This document shows positions 1-11,589 of a DNA stretch of 64,000 nt, piece by piece. The notes beneath the pieces were generated by a model. That model was not told the origin of the DNA, did no database searches, and was given only the letters and a program-made list of their open reading frames with translations. The stretch spans positions 62,001-126,000 of the forward strand of contig NZ_QLUV01000005.1 of the NCBI RefSeq assembly GCF_003286075.1. Direction: 5' to 3'. Position 1 is the first letter of the stretch. Each line of letters opens with the position of its first letter. Source of the stretch: Paracoccus endophyticus (GTDB lineage Bacteria; Pseudomonadota; Alphaproteobacteria; Rhodobacterales; Rhodobacteraceae). A program made the translations under genes and the position numbers.

Positions 1-418
1 CCTTGGCCGGCCACAGGATCAGCCCGCCCGCGTTCATCGAGCGCTCGCCATTTGCGATCGAGCGTTCCAGCCACGGCACCATCAGCCAGATCATCAGGAC
101 GACGAAGGGCATCAGGAACAGCAGGTGCCCGATCAGGTCGATCCAGTGCTGGGTGCGGCGCGACCGGCCGCCATAGATGATGTCGATGCGGATATGTTCG
201 TTTTCCAGCAGCGTGTAGGCCGCGGCCAGCAGGAACGCCGCCCCGTAGAGATACCACTGCAGTTCCAGCCATGCGTTGGACGAGATCGACCAGACCTTGC
301 GGATGATGGCGTTGCCGGCGCTGACCAGGACGGCCACGAGGATCAGCCAGCTGACGCTGCGTCCGATCACGGTGTTCATGCGGTCGATGCCGCGGGAAAA
401 GGCCAGCAAGCCGCCCAT
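1..418 (-). CDS. TRAP transporter small permease subunit (DctQ-like), 3' end cut by window
   Basis: This is the small four-helix membrane subunit of a tripartite ATP-independent periplasmic transporter, which imports organic acids or similar solutes with a periplasmic binding protein and a large DctM permease. The reading frame begins with MGGLLAFSRGIDRMN and stays open to the left edge, giving about 139 residues. Hydrophobic stretches lie at roughly residues 18-38, 50-68 and 92-112. The family-typical segments WLELQWYLYGAAFLLAAAY and ENEHIRIDIIYG are present; the second is the usual DctQ signature. The gene is transcribed leftward, so a DctM gene would be expected just outside the window. 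The substrate cannot be inferred. It is separated by about 290 bases from the divergent ABC exporter, and that gap presumably holds both promoters; I see no other feature in it. Confidence 0.85.
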   Translation of the reverse strand, partial: MGGLLAFSRGIDRMNTVIGRSVSWLILVAVLVSAGNAIIRKVWSISSNAWLELQWYLYGAAFLLAAAYTLLENEHIRIDIIYGGRSRRTQHWIDLIGHLLFLMPFVVLMIWLMVPWLERSIANGERSMNAGGLILWPAK

Positions 419-709
419 GTTCACGCTCTCCCTGTCGTGTCGCGGCGCTGTCGGACAGGGGGAATGAACCCTTGAAACGGCCGCATTTTAGGGGTGCCGT
501 ATGAACGAGCCACCCTTGTCGGTCAACATTTTTCAAAGCGCCGCGACCCTGCGGAACACCGCGCCGCAGGCCAGCGCGCGACCGGCACGGGGCACGCGCG
601 CCGGCGTTCGGATCGCCGTCCCCGCGCTTTACGCCGGGCGCGAACTGGCGCAGTCTCGCCCGCCGAGGATCGACGCCGCCATGAACCGCTTTTCCTTTCC
701 GGGCCGCCC

Positions 710-2572
710 ATGTCACCGCCCCTGAACGCCCGCCAGCCGCCCCGCAGCTTTCGCGACCGCTGGGCCGCGATGCGCAACGTGCCGCCGTTCCTGCGGCTGG
801 TCTGGCGCGCCGGGCCGGGGCTGACGCTGGCCACGCTGGCGCTGCGGCTGTGCCGGGCGTTGATCCCGGTCGCCACGCTGTATGTCGGCAAGCTGATCGT
901 GGACGAGGTGGTGCGCCTGATCGCCCTGCCTGACGGGCCTGCCACCATCGGCGGCTGGTGGGACGCGGGGCTGGCCTCGGGGCTGGGCTGGCTGCTGGCG
1001 GCCGAATTCGCGCTGGCCATCGCGCAGGACGGGCTGAGCAGGCTGATCGGACTGGTGGACAGCCTGCTGTCGGAACGGCTGACCAACGGGCTTTCGGTGC
1101 GGCTGATGGACCACGCCGCCACGCTGGACCTGAAGGAGTTCGAGGACGCGGTCTTTCAGGACAAGCTGGACCGCGCCCGCCGCCAGACCGCCTTCCGCAT
1201 GACGCTGCTGGGGCAGTTGCTGAACCAGATCGAAAGCGTCGTCACCATCCTCAGCTTTGCGGGCGGGCTGGTCGCCTATCACCCGTGGCTGGTCGTGCTG
1301 CTGATCCTGACCCTGATCCCCGCCTTTCTGGGCGAGGCGCATTTCAACGCGCGCACCTACTCGCTGGACTATGGCCGCACGCCGGAACGGCGCGAGATGG
1401 ACTATGTGCGCCAGGTCGCCGCCAGCGCCGACACCGCGAAAGAGGTCAAGATCTTCGGCCTGCACCGTTTCCTGACCGACCGCTACATGACGCTGGCGCG
1501 TGCGTTCTATGCCCAGAACCGCCGCGTCGCGGTGGACCGCGCCGCCTGGGGGGCGCTGTTCGCGGCGCTGGGGACGCTGGGCTATTACGCGGCGTATGTC
1601 TGGATCGTGGCGCAGACGCTGACCGGCGCGCTGAGCCTGGGGGACCTGACCTTTCTTGCGGGGTCGTTCCAGCGGCTGCGGACCCTGATGGAAACGCTGC
1701 TGACCTCGTTCGGGCAGACCGCCGCGCAGGCGATGTACCTGGACGACCTGTTCGGGTTCTTCCGGGTGCGGCCCGACATCGTCTCGCCCCCCGACCCCCG
1801 GCCCGTGCCGCGCCCGCTCGCGCAGGGATTCCGGTTCGAGAACGTGGGCTTTCGCTATCCCGGCAGCGACCGCTGGGCGGTGCGGCACCTGACGTTCGAT
1901 CTGCACGCGGGCGAGACGCTGGCGCTGGTGGGCGAGAACGGCGCGGGCAAGACCACGCTGGTCAAGCTGCTGGCGCGGCTTTACGACCCGGACGAGGGGC
2001 GCATCCTGCTGGATGGGCGCGACCTGCGGGACTATGACCTGGACGGGCTGCGCGCGACGATGGGGGTCATCTTCCAGGATTTCGTCCGCTTCAACCTGAC
2101 GGCGGGCGACAACATCGCGGTCGGCCGGATCGACGCCCGCGACGACGCCGCCCGCATCCGCGCCGCCGCCGACCGCGCCATGGCCGCCCCGGTGATCGAG
2201 CGCCTGCCCGCCGGATACGGCCAGATGATCGGCAAGCGCTTTGCCAACGGGGTCGAGCTGTCGGGCGGCGAATGGCAGAAGATCGCGATTGCGCGCGCCT
2301 ACATGCGCGACGCGCAGGTCCTGATTCTGGACGAGCCCACCGCCGCGCTGGATGCGCGGTCGGAATACGAGGTGTTCCAGCGGTTCAAGGACCTGTCGGC
2401 GGGGCGGACGGCGGTGCTGATCTCGCATCGGTTCTCGTCCGTGCGGATGGCTGACCGCATCCTGGTGCTGGCGGACGGCCGGGTCGAGGCGCAGGGCACG
2501 CACGCAGAGCTGCTGGCCCGGCCCGGCCGCTATCGCGAGCTGTTCGAACTGCAGGCCGAGGGTTATCGCTAG
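710..2572 (+). CDS. ABC exporter, fused permease and ATPase half-transporter
   Basis: A 620-residue half-size ABC exporter of the MsbA/lipid-exporter type that would act as a dimer in the inner membrane. The membrane domain covers about residues 30-330. The nucleotide-binding domain follows, with Walker A GENGAGKTT near residue 408, Q-loop FQDF, signature LSGGEWQKIAIARA near 517, Walker B VLILDEPTAALD and the switch histidine in SHRFSS. I chose the ATG at 710 because the in-frame sequence before it is Arg/Ala-rich and not membrane-like; no strong ribosome-binding site decides the point. The next gene, a glycosidase-like protein, starts 36 bases downstream on the same strand, so co-transcription is likely. 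Substrate is unknown; a lipid, glycan or peptide are all possible. Confidence 0.85.
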   Translation: MSPPLNARQPPRSFRDRWAAMRNVPPFLRLVWRAGPGLTLATLALRLCRALIPVATLYVGKLIVDEVVRLIALPDGPATIGGWWDAGLASGLGWLLAAEFALAIAQDGLSRLIGLVDSLLSERLTNGLSVRLMDHAATLDLKEFEDAVFQDKLDRARRQTAFRMTLLGQLLNQIESVVTILSFAGGLVAYHPWLVVLLILTLIPAFLGEAHFNARTYSLDYGRTPERREMDYVRQVAASADTAKEVKIFGLHRFLTDRYMTLARAFYAQNRRVAVDRAAWGALFAALGTLGYYAAYVWIVAQTLTGALSLGDLTFLAGSFQRLRTLMETLLTSFGQTAAQAMYLDDLFGFFRVRPDIVSPPDPRPVPRPLAQGFRFENVGFRYPGSDRWAVRHLTFDLHAGETLALVGENGAGKTTLVKLLARLYDPDEGRILLDGRDLRDYDLDGLRATMGVIFQDFVRFNLTAGDNIAVGRIDARDDAARIRAAADRAMAAPVIERLPAGYGQMIGKRFANGVELSGGEWQKIAIARAYMRDAQVLILDEPTAALDARSEYEVFQRFKDLSAGRTAVLISHRFSSVRMADRILVLADGRVEAQGTHAELLARPGRYRELFELQAEGYR

Positions 2573-2608
2573 GGTTGCGGCGGGCGCAGTTCATCCTATG
2601 TTCCCGCC

Positions 2609-3469
2609 ATGGACGGATCATTTCACTCTCTCGACTGGCCCCGCGTGGCGACGGCGGACCCACCGCTGCTGGCCGGCTTCGAATGCGGGCGGCTGCACTG
2701 GAACGGGCATGACCTGCTGCATTCCACCGGGCATCTGCCGGACGGGCGCATGCAGCATCACCACGCCACGGCCATGGCCGAGGGCGCGACGGGCGCGCGC
2801 GACGGGCTGTCGTGGCGCCACGACATCGTGGCCCGCGTGCAGGCGGTGCCCGCGGGCTTTCCGGTCATCTGGGACATGGCGCATTTCGACCTGCCGCGCC
2901 GGCCGGCGCAGCACGCCGTCGCCTGTTCCATGGCCCTGCCCGACGGCGCCTGGGCCATCGCCGTCAACGAGCCGTCGGTGGGCCGCCGGGTCGCCGGGGT
3001 CGTGCGGTCGCGCGCCGTCGAGGCGGCGGTAAAGATGATGACCACGGCCGCCATGCTGCCGCGGCGGCCGCGCTTTGCCACCTGCGATCCCTTTCACCAC
3101 CTGCACCCCGAGGTGTTTCGCGCCACCGACCGGCTGGTCGCCACCGGGCTGATCGAGATGGTCGGCGTGAACTATTACCCCCATCACGCGATCGAGCCGC
3201 TGCACCATGTCCTGCGCGTGGTGGCCGACCGCTGGCGCCTGCCCGTGATGATCACGGAAACGGGCTGGCATCAGGGTCTGCCGGCCGCGCATCGGCGGTT
3301 TCCCCATATCCACGACCGCTGGGGATGGCTGGCCCATGTCCGGGCCGAGGTCGAACGATCCGGCGTGCCGGTCGCGGGGATCTGCTGGTATCCGTGGCTG
3401 GACATGCCCGACTGGGGCGATCCGAACCGCGGGCGCTGGCCCTGCGGCTGGCCCGGACGGCAGGCCTGA
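2609..3469 (+). CDS. Glycoside hydrolase-like TIM-barrel protein (clan GH-A type)
   Basis: A 286-residue cytoplasmic-looking protein with no signal peptide. It carries hallmarks of clan A glycosidases: an NEP motif whose glutamate (E121) would be the acid/base, a GVNYYPHH segment (strand 6 type), ITETGW whose glutamate (E217) would be the nucleophile, and a final GICWYPWLDMPDW strand like that closing family 1 barrels. It is much shorter than a family 1 beta-glucosidase (about 450 residues), so loops or early strands must be reduced. It follows the ABC exporter and faces a glycosyltransferase, suggesting a role in making or trimming a cell-surface glycan, but this is inference. It may also be a non-catalytic or NDP-sugar-related member, as similar modules occur fused to other sugar enzymes. 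Confidence 0.65.
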   Translation: MDGSFHSLDWPRVATADPPLLAGFECGRLHWNGHDLLHSTGHLPDGRMQHHHATAMAEGATGARDGLSWRHDIVARVQAVPAGFPVIWDMAHFDLPRRPAQHAVACSMALPDGAWAIAVNEPSVGRRVAGVVRSRAVEAAVKMMTTAAMLPRRPRFATCDPFHHLHPEVFRATDRLVATGLIEMVGVNYYPHHAIEPLHHVLRVVADRWRLPVMITETGWHQGLPAAHRRFPHIHDRWGWLAHVRAEVERSGVPVAGICWYPWLDMPDWGDPNRGRWPCGWPGRQA

Positions 3470-3608
3470 GGCGGCGGCAGGGTGATGGGCGCGGGACGGC
3501 GCCGGTGTTCGGCGGTGCGGCGGTGCCGCAGGGGTGCCTTGCGGCGCATCCCGCAGCCGGCGCATCGCCGGTCGCCCCGCAGGCGGCGCCCGCAGCCGCC
3601 GCGATGCC

Positions 3609-4835
3609 CTAGCCTCGTGCAGCGCCGTGGCGCTCGACCCAGGCGATCAGCTGCGGCAGGCAGGTCCGCTTCAGGTCATAGCCGTCCAGGATCGTCTGCC
3701 GGGCCGCCGCCTTGATCGCCGCGGCGTCAGGGTCGCCCGCCAGCGCACGGGTCAGCGCGCCTTCCAGCGCGGCGCGGTCGAAGAACGGGACCAGCCGCCC
3801 GTTCCGGCCGTCCTGGATCAGTTCGCGCACGGGTTCCGTGTCCGACCCCACCACCAGCGCGCCCGCCGCCATCGCCTCGGTCAGCGACCAGCTGAGCACG
3901 AAGGGATAGGTCAGATAGCAATGCACCCGCGTCAGCTGCATCAGCGCGACGAAGGCCGGATAGGGAACGCGGCCGGGGAAATGCACGCGGCTCAGGTCCA
4001 GTTGGCTACCCACCTCGGCCAGTAGCCTGGCCTTCCAGCTTTCCGCGTCCCTGGGGCGGGCGCCATAGCTGACGCCGTCGCCGCCCACGATCACCACATG
4101 GGCCTGCGGCCGCGCGGCCAGAACGGCGGGCAGCGCGCGCATGAAGACGTGAAAGCCGCGATACGGCTCCAGCGAGCGGCTGACGAAGGTCACGACCTCG
4201 TCCGCCGCGGTCAGGCGGCGGCCGTCGGGCGTGGTCCACGCGGCGCCCGGGTCGGGGCGCAGCAGGTCGGTGTCGATGCCGTCATGGATGACGGTGATCT
4301 TGCCGCGCAGTTCCGGCGGAAAGCTGTCGGCCTGATAGCGCGTCGGCGCCAGCGCGGCGTCGGCCTGCACGATGCCCTGGATCAGATGGGCCGACCGCGC
4401 GGTCGTCGAGACGCGCTGCTCGTCGGTGCCGGGGCTGAGTTCGGGGTCGAACCCCACATCCTGGCCGCGCGTGCGATACATCAGCTCGGCATAGACCAGC
4501 AGGCAGGCGTCGGGCCAGATTTCTTTCAGAAACAGCGTCTCGCCCCAGCCGGTGTGACCCACGATGACGTCCGGGGCATAGCTGTGCCGGTCGCGCAGGG
4601 CGCGCGCGGCCCGTGCCGCCATCCAGCCGCGCTCGGCGAACTCGGCATAGGGGCGGCCCAGCGGATGGGACAGGGTGACGGCAGGCGGGGCCGCATACTT
4701 GACGACCCTGACCGGCGACGGGCGCTGGTTCTTTTCATCGGTCAGCGCCAGCACCTCGTGCCCGCGGGCGGCCAGCGCCGGGGCCAGATGCGGGAACTGG
4801 CCGGGAAAGTTCTGGTGGACGAACAGGATGCGCAT
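3609..4835 (-). CDS. Glycosyltransferase family 4-like protein
   Basis: A 408-residue GT-B fold glycosyltransferase. The N-terminal MRILFVHQNFPGQF with the following LAPALAARGHEVLALT is the first Rossmann unit typical of the family. The C-terminal donor-binding half contains VTFVSRSLEPYRGFHVFMRA and SLTEAMAAGALVVGSDTEPVRE. The second glutamate of the usual E-x7-E donor motif is present (E320), while the first position is phenylalanine (F312), a variation seen in some GT4 subfamilies. No signal peptide or membrane segment is visible, so it probably acts at the cytoplasmic face on a lipid- or protein-linked acceptor. It ends the leftward unit that starts with yejA, only 5 bases after yejF, but its function need not relate to peptide uptake. 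The 138 bases between it and the glycosidase-like gene show nothing notable. Confidence 0.8.
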   Translation of the reverse strand: MRILFVHQNFPGQFPHLAPALAARGHEVLALTDEKNQRPSPVRVVKYAAPPAVTLSHPLGRPYAEFAERGWMAARAARALRDRHSYAPDVIVGHTGWGETLFLKEIWPDACLLVYAELMYRTRGQDVGFDPELSPGTDEQRVSTTARSAHLIQGIVQADAALAPTRYQADSFPPELRGKITVIHDGIDTDLLRPDPGAAWTTPDGRRLTAADEVVTFVSRSLEPYRGFHVFMRALPAVLAARPQAHVVIVGGDGVSYGARPRDAESWKARLLAEVGSQLDLSRVHFPGRVPYPAFVALMQLTRVHCYLTYPFVLSWSLTEAMAAGALVVGSDTEPVRELIQDGRNGRLVPFFDRAALEGALTRALAGDPDAAAIKAAARQTILDGYDLKRTCLPQLIAWVERHGAARG

Positions 4836-4840
4836 GGCCC

Positions 4841-6468
<1,628 letters not shown>

Positions 6469-6472
<4 letters not shown>

Positions 6473-7572
6473 CGAAAGGTCTTTCGCGGATCGAAGGCGT
6501 CGCGCACCCCTTCGAAGATGAACACCAGCAGCGACAGCATGATCGCGAAGGTGAAGAACGCGGTGAACCCCAGCCATGGCGCCTGCAGGTTCTGCTTGGC
6601 CTGCAACGCCAGTTCGCCCAGCGAGGGGGCCGACGCCGGCAGCCCATAGCCCAGATAGTCCAGCGCGGCGAGGCTGGAGATCGTGCCCGCCACCACAAAG
6701 GGCAGCATCGTCAGCGTGGCGACCATGGCGTTGGGCAGGATGTGGCGGAACATGATCGTGCGGTCCCCCACCCCCAGCGCACGGGCGGCGCGGACATATT
6801 CAAAGTTGCGCGCCCGCAGGAACTCGGCCCGCACGACGCCGACGAGCGCGGGCCAGCCGAACAGGATCGACACGAACACCAGCAGCCAGAAGCTGCGCCC
6901 CAGGATCGCGAACAGGATGATGATGACGTAAAGCGAGGGCGTCGATCCCCAGATTTCCAGCAGGCGCTGGAACACCAGGTCGGTGCGGCCGCCGAAATAG
7001 CCCTGCACCGCCCCCGCGGCGATGCCGATCACGGACGAGACCGCCGTCACGATCAGCGTGAACAGGATCGACACCCGGAAGCCATAGATGACGCGGGCGG
7101 CCACGTCGCGGGCGGTGTCGTCGGTGCCCAGCCAGTGGTCGGCGTCGGGCGCGCTGGGGGCTGTGCCCACGTCGTTGATGGTGCGATAATGATAGGGGAT
7201 CAGCGGCCAGACCATCCAGCCGCGGTGGACCGGCTCGCCCGCGACGGTGCCGGTGGCGGCCTCGGCCATGATGCCCTCGGGGTCGTCCCAGCATTCCTGA
7301 CGCCCGCCGCTGACGATCAGGCATTGCACGGCCGGGTCGGAATAGATCGCCTCGGTCCCGAAATCACCGCCGAAGGCGGTTTCGGGATAGAACCGATAGG
7401 CGGGAAAGTGGATCTCGCCCCGATAGCTGACCACGATGGGTCGGTCGTTGGCGATGATCTCGGCAAACAGCGACAGCACGAACAGCGTCGTGAAGATCAC
7501 CAGCGACCAGAAGGCGCGGCCGTTGCGGCGAAAGTTCCGCCAGCGGCGCTGGTTCAGGGGCGACAGTCTCAT
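6469..7572 (-). CDS. yejE: Peptide ABC transporter permease YejE
   Basis: A 367-residue inner-membrane permease of the DppC/OppC class. An N-terminal membrane segment (about residues 22-42) is followed by a periplasmic stretch of about 110 residues with [18 protein letters not shown], characteristic of YejE, then five further membrane segments. The EAA loop that contacts the ATPase is visible as [20 protein letters not shown]. The start overlaps the stop of yejB by four bases and the stop overlaps yejF by four bases, so yejB-E-F form a tightly coupled operon. Confidence 0.92.
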
Positions 7573-8648
7573 CCGGCGCGCCTTTCAAAGTCGATGCGCG
7601 GATCGACCAGCACATACATCAGGTCCGACAGGATGCCGACCAGCAGCCCCATCAGGCCAAAGACGTACAGCGTGCCGAAGATCACCGGATAGTCGCGCTG
7701 GACCGCCGCCTCGAATCCCAGCCGGCCCAGGCCGTCCAGCGAGAAGATCGTCTCGATCAGGATCGACGAGCCGAAGAACACGCCCAGGAACAGCGACGGA
7801 AAGCCTGCGATCACGATCAGCATCGCGTTGCGGAAGACATGGCCGTACAGGACCGCGCGCTCCGTCAGGCCCTTGGCGCGGGCGGTCATCACGTATTGCT
7901 TGTTGATCTCGTCCAGAAAGCTGTTCTTGGTCAGCAGCGTCAGCGTGGCAAAGCTGGAAATCGTCGCCGCCGTCACCGGCAGGGTGATGTGCCACAGATA
8001 GTCCTTGATCTGCCCCCAGGTGGACAGCTGGTCGAAGTTGTCGCTGACCAGTCCGCGCAGGGGAAAGATCTTCCAGTAGCTGCCGCCCGCGAACAGCACC
8101 ATCAGCAGGACCGCGAACAGAAAGCCCGGAATCGCATAGCCCACGATCACCGCGCTGGAGGTCCAGGTGTCGAAGGGCGTCCCGTCGCGCACCGCCTTGC
8201 GGATGCCCAGCGGGATCGAGATCAGATAGGCCAGCAGCGTGGACCACAGCCCCAGCGTGATCGACACCGGCATCTTTTCCAGCACCAGGTCCACCACGCT
8301 GATCGAGCGGAACCAGCTTTCCCCGAAATCAAAGCGTAGATAATCCGCCAGCATCCCCAGGAACCGCTGCACCGGCGGCTTGTCAAAGCCGAACTCTCGT
8401 TCCAGCTCGGCGATGAACTCGGGCGGCAGTCCCTGGGCGCCGGCATATTTCTCGGTCGCCCCGCCGCCCTGCCCGGCGTCGCCACCCCCCGCGATGTTGC
8501 GGAACACGTCGCCCTCGCCCTGCACGCGGGCGACGATCTGTTCGATGGGGCCGCCGGGGACGAACTGGGTCAGGGTGAAGTTGACCAGCATGATGCCGAT
8601 CAGCGTGGGCACGATCAGCAGCAGCCGTCGCAGAAGATAAGCGCCCAT
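7569..8648 (-). CDS. yejB: Peptide ABC transporter permease YejB
   Basis: A 359-residue permease of the DppB/OppB class. It begins [20 protein letters not shown], the usual first membrane helix of this family, followed by a periplasmic loop with [10 protein letters not shown]. Further helices follow, with the EAA loop [21 protein letters not shown] near the C-terminal third. The C-terminal [12 protein letters not shown] is also family-typical. It starts about 30 bases after the yejA stop and ends in a four-base overlap with yejE. The family is usually about 340-365 residues, so it is full length. Confidence 0.92.
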   Translation of the reverse strand: MGAYLLRRLLLIVPTLIGIMLVNFTLTQFVPGGPIEQIVARVQGEGDVFRNIAGGGDAGQGGGATEKYAGAQGLPPEFIAELEREFGFDKPPVQRFLGMLADYLRFDFGESWFRSISVVDLVLEKMPVSITLGLWSTLLAYLISIPLGIRKAVRDGTPFDTWTSSAVIVGYAIPGFLFAVLLMVLFAGGSYWKIFPLRGLVSDNFDQLSTWGQIKDYLWHITLPVTAATISSFATLTLLTKNSFLDEINKQYVMTARAKGLTERAVLYGHVFRNAMLIVIAGFPSLFLGVFFGSSILIETIFSLDGLGRLGFEAAVQRDYPVIFGTLYVFGLMGLLVGILSDLMYVLVDPRIDFERRAG

Positions 8649-8678
8649 CGGGTGATCCTGCCCTGCCCGGCGGTGACG

Positions 8679-10655
8679 CTAGCGCAGCGCCCCGGCCTTT
8701 TTCAGCTTTTCCGCCTTATCGGCATCGAACCACCAGAAATCAAGCTCGCCCAGCGCATAGGGCGGCAGCACCTCGGGATGGGCGTACTGGTCCCAGTAGG
8801 CGACCGTGTGCATGGCCTTGAACCACTGCGGCACCCAGAAGTGAATGGACCGCAGCGCCCGGTCCAGCGCCCGCACCCGCACCGTCAGGTCGGCCTGCGT
8901 CGTCGCCCCCTCGACCAGCGAGATCAGCCGGTCCACGGCGGGATTGGCCAGCCCCATGGCGTTGAACACGTCGTTGGTCGAGGCGCTGCCGAAATACTGC
9001 TGCAGCCCCGACCCGGGGATCAGGTCCTGGCCGAGCTGGACGTTGATCATGTCGAACTGATGGCTGCGGCGGCGGCTTTCCAGCTGCGCGTCGTCCACGC
9101 GGGAATGGACCGCGTCGATGCCGGCGGCGCGCAGGTTCTCGACATAAGGGTTGATCACGCGGTCGAAGGTCTGGGATTCGTTCAGGATCTCGACCCGCAG
9201 GGTCTGGCCGTCCGCGTTGCGGCGCAGCCCGTCGCGGGCGCCCTGGGGGATGGTCCAGCCCGCCTGCTCCAGCAGGGCCGCGGCCTTGCGCAGGTTGGGC
9301 CGGTCAAGCTGGCGGGCCCCGCTGACCGGGGGTTCGGCGGCCGGGTCGGTCAGCACGCCCGGGGGCAGGTCCGCGGCAAGGGGTTCCAGCACCGCCCGCT
9401 CCTCGGGCGGGGGCGTGCCGGTCGCCGCCAGCTCGCTGTTGTCCCAGAAGCTGCCGATCCGCTCGTAAAGCCCGTAGAACAGGGTCGAGTTCGCCCATTC
9501 GAAGTTGAACATCAGCCCGATGGCCTGGCGGACGCGGATGTCCTGGAACTGCGGCCGGCGCAGGTTGATGGCCCAGGCCTGGCCGTTCGCGACCTCGCCG
9601 CTGGGCAGCTGGGCCTTGACCACCCAGCCCGCGTTCATCGCGGGAAAGTCGTAGCGGGTGGCCCAGATGATGCTGCTCGCCTCGTTGCGGAACGTGTATT
9701 CGCCGGCCTTGAACGCCTCGAAGGCGGTCTCGTAGTCGCCGAAATACTCGACCCGGATGCGGTCGAAGTTGTAGCGCCCCCGGTTGATCGGCAGGTTCGC
9801 CCCCCAGTAATCGGGGTTGCGCCGCCACGCGACGGACCGGCCGATGTCGGCGGCGTCGAACAGGTACGGCCCCGACCCGATGAACGGCTCGCTGGCGCTT
9901 TCCGACAGGTCGCGCTGGCCCCGCTGGAAATCGGCCTTCGAGAACACGGGAATGCCGCCGACCTGCTGGATCACGTCGCGGCGCGGATAATCGGGGGTGA
10001 AGGTAAAGCGGATGCGGCGGTCGTCCAGCACCTCGGCCCGCGCCACCTGCTGGCCCAGCACCGCGCGATAGGACGACAGTCCCCTGTCGCGCAGCTGCTC
10101 ATAGGAAAACAGCACGTCCTGCGCCGTCAGGGGCGTGCCGTCGGAAAACCGCACCCCCTCGCGCAGGGTGAACAGCACCCAGTCGCGGCTTTCGGGATAC
10201 TCGATCGTCTCGCACAGCAGGCAATAGGCGGCCCCGACCTCGTCGGCGGTGCCGGTCATCAGGCTTTCCAGCATGATCGTGGACAGCGCCGCAGCCCGGC
10301 CCTTCAGCGTGAACGGGTTGTAGCTGTCAAAGCCGCCGGACGCCCATTCGCTGATTTCGCCCCCCTTGGGCGCGTCGGGGTTCACATAGGGCAGATGGGT
10401 GAAATCGACCGGCAGCCTGAGCGTGTCGAAGGTCGCGATGCCGTGGCTGACGATGGTCGCGCCCGCCGGTGCCTGCACCGCATCCGTGCCGCCGGTCCCG
10501 GCCACGGGCGCCGCGCCATCCGTTCCGCCCGCGGACTGCGGGGCCGCGGCAGAGGGCGGGACGGCTGCGGGCTGCGAGCGGGCGGTCTGCGCGCCCCCGG
10601 ACATGGCCGCAAGCCCGACCACCGCCGCCGTCATCCATGCGCGCGCCGTCATCAT
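8679..10655 (-). CDS. yejA: Periplasmic oligopeptide-binding protein, family 5 (YejA-like)
   Basis: A 658-residue extracellular solute-binding protein feeding peptides to YejBEF. The N-terminus MMTARAWMTAAVVGLAAMSG is a Sec signal peptide. An unusual Ala/Pro/Gly-rich linker of about 45 residues follows before the mature fold begins near TIVSHGIATFDTLRLP. Family 5 landmarks include EWASGGFDSYNPFTLKGR, FTLREGVRFSDGTPLTAQDV and GSGPYLF. Two adjacent ATG codons are possible starts; an AGGAG ribosome-binding site sits a suitable distance upstream of both. The linker is longer than usual for binding proteins and may act as a flexible spacer or be partly processed. It is the first gene of the leftward yej operon, so the promoter should lie in the 10.66-10.77 kb gap. 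Confidence 0.9.
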   Translation of the reverse strand: MMTARAWMTAAVVGLAAMSGGAQTARSQPAAVPPSAAAPQSAGGTDGAAPVAGTGGTDAVQAPAGATIVSHGIATFDTLRLPVDFTHLPYVNPDAPKGGEISEWASGGFDSYNPFTLKGRAAALSTIMLESLMTGTADEVGAAYCLLCETIEYPESRDWVLFTLREGVRFSDGTPLTAQDVLFSYEQLRDRGLSSYRAVLGQQVARAEVLDDRRIRFTFTPDYPRRDVIQQVGGIPVFSKADFQRGQRDLSESASEPFIGSGPYLFDAADIGRSVAWRRNPDYWGANLPINRGRYNFDRIRVEYFGDYETAFEAFKAGEYTFRNEASSIIWATRYDFPAMNAGWVVKAQLPSGEVANGQAWAINLRRPQFQDIRVRQAIGLMFNFEWANSTLFYGLYERIGSFWDNSELAATGTPPPEERAVLEPLAADLPPGVLTDPAAEPPVSGARQLDRPNLRKAAALLEQAGWTIPQGARDGLRRNADGQTLRVEILNESQTFDRVINPYVENLRAAGIDAVHSRVDDAQLESRRRSHQFDMINVQLGQDLIPGSGLQQYFGSASTNDVFNAMGLANPAVDRLISLVEGATTQADLTVRVRALDRALRSIHFWVPQWFKAMHTVAYWDQYAHPEVLPPYALGELDFWWFDADKAEKLKKAGALR

Positions 10656-10772
10656 CGCCGATCTCTCCTGCTGCCGTGCCCGCCAGGGGCGTGCCTGACG
10701 CTAGGCGACGGCGGCCCGCGCCCGCAAGACGGCTTGCGCTTTCGTGACCTCGGCCCCGGCCAGACATGCAGA

Positions 10773-10795
10773 CGGCGCGGGATCGACCCGCGCCG
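10773..10795 (-). terminator. GC-rich hairpin downstream of cycM
   Basis: A 9-bp perfect stem (CGGCGCGGG paired with CCCGCGCCG) with a 5-base loop lies 28 bases after the cycM stop on the minus strand and before the yejA promoter region. There is no T-run after it, so it may be a weak intrinsic terminator or only an mRNA 3' stabilising structure. Confidence 0.45.
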
Positions 10796-10823
10796 CCGGA
10801 CAGCGTTGCCGTCGTTCAGCCCG

Positions 10824-11360
10824 TCAGTTGACGGTCTGAAGATAGGCGATGACGTTGGCGCGGTCCTCGGCCTTCTTCAGGCCGGCAAAGCTCATCTTGG
10901 TGCCGGGCACGACGCCCTTGGGGTCCGCCAGGAAGGCCTGCAGAGGCTCGGGTTCCCAGGCGCCGCCATGCGCCTTCATCGCGTCGGAATAGGCAAAGCC
11001 CTCGGCCGCCGCGACCGCGCGGCCGACCACGCCGTTCAGGTGCGGACCGACGCCGTCGGTGCCGTCCAGCTTGTGGCACGACTTGCACTTGCCGAAGACC
11101 TTTTCACCCGCAGCGGCGTCGGCCGACGCCAGCAGCGTGGCAAAATCCGGCCCGTCCTCGGCGGCGGCCTCTTCGCCCTCGGCCGAGGCCGCCTCCTCGA
11201 CGGGGATGGTATAGGCCTGCGCAGGGGCCTCGCCCTCGGCCACATGACCAGAGGAGCCCACGTGATACAGCGACGAGGCGAACCATGACACCAGCAGCAG
11301 GAACAGCAGCGCCCCGATCAGCGCCCCGGCTGCCTTGGTCACCGTCATCGTGTTGAACAT
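10824..11360 (-). CDS. cycM: Membrane-anchored cytochrome c552
   Basis: A 178-residue membrane-bound class I c-type cytochrome. The N-terminus [20 protein letters not shown] starts an uncleaved signal anchor (about residues 10-32). A flexible Glu/Ala-rich linker follows (about 40-75), then the haem domain with CKSCH at about residues 91-95 and the distal methionine in GTKMSF near residue 157. Length and architecture match Paracoccus CycM, the electron carrier between the bc1 complex and the aa3 oxidase. The chosen ATG has a GGGGAAGG ribosome-binding site; the longer open frame upstream is not credible. It is divergent from pheA, with 229 bases between starts. It depends on the Ccm system encoded further right in this window. 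Confidence 0.9.
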   Translation of the reverse strand: MFNTMTVTKAAGALIGALLFLLLVSWFASSLYHVGSSGHVAEGEAPAQAYTIPVEEAASAEGEEAAAEDGPDFATLLASADAAAGEKVFGKCKSCHKLDGTDGVGPHLNGVVGRAVAAAEGFAYSDAMKAHGGAWEPEPLQAFLADPKGVVPGTKMSFAGLKKAEDRANVIAYLQTVN

Positions 11361-11589
11361 GGTGCGCCTTCCCCTGCGGTCCCAGTCTTTGCGTTGCGCG
11401 CTATCTATATGCAGTCGCTTTGCCGGTTCAAGGTCTAGTTGGCGGCCGGGGTCCGCGCAGGGGGCGGCATCGGGTCGCGGCGCGGGACCTGGCAGCACGG
11501 GACGGCCTGCCCGCGCCGGATGATCGGCGCTTTCATCGACCGCGTCGTGCTGCTAGGTCCGCGCGATAGTCCTGCCAAGGGTGTCCGCC

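Noticed and set aside
494..709. N-terminal extension of the ABC exporter
   Set aside because: The in-frame sequence is Arg/Ala-rich and unlike exporter N-termini; the ATG at 710 fits better.
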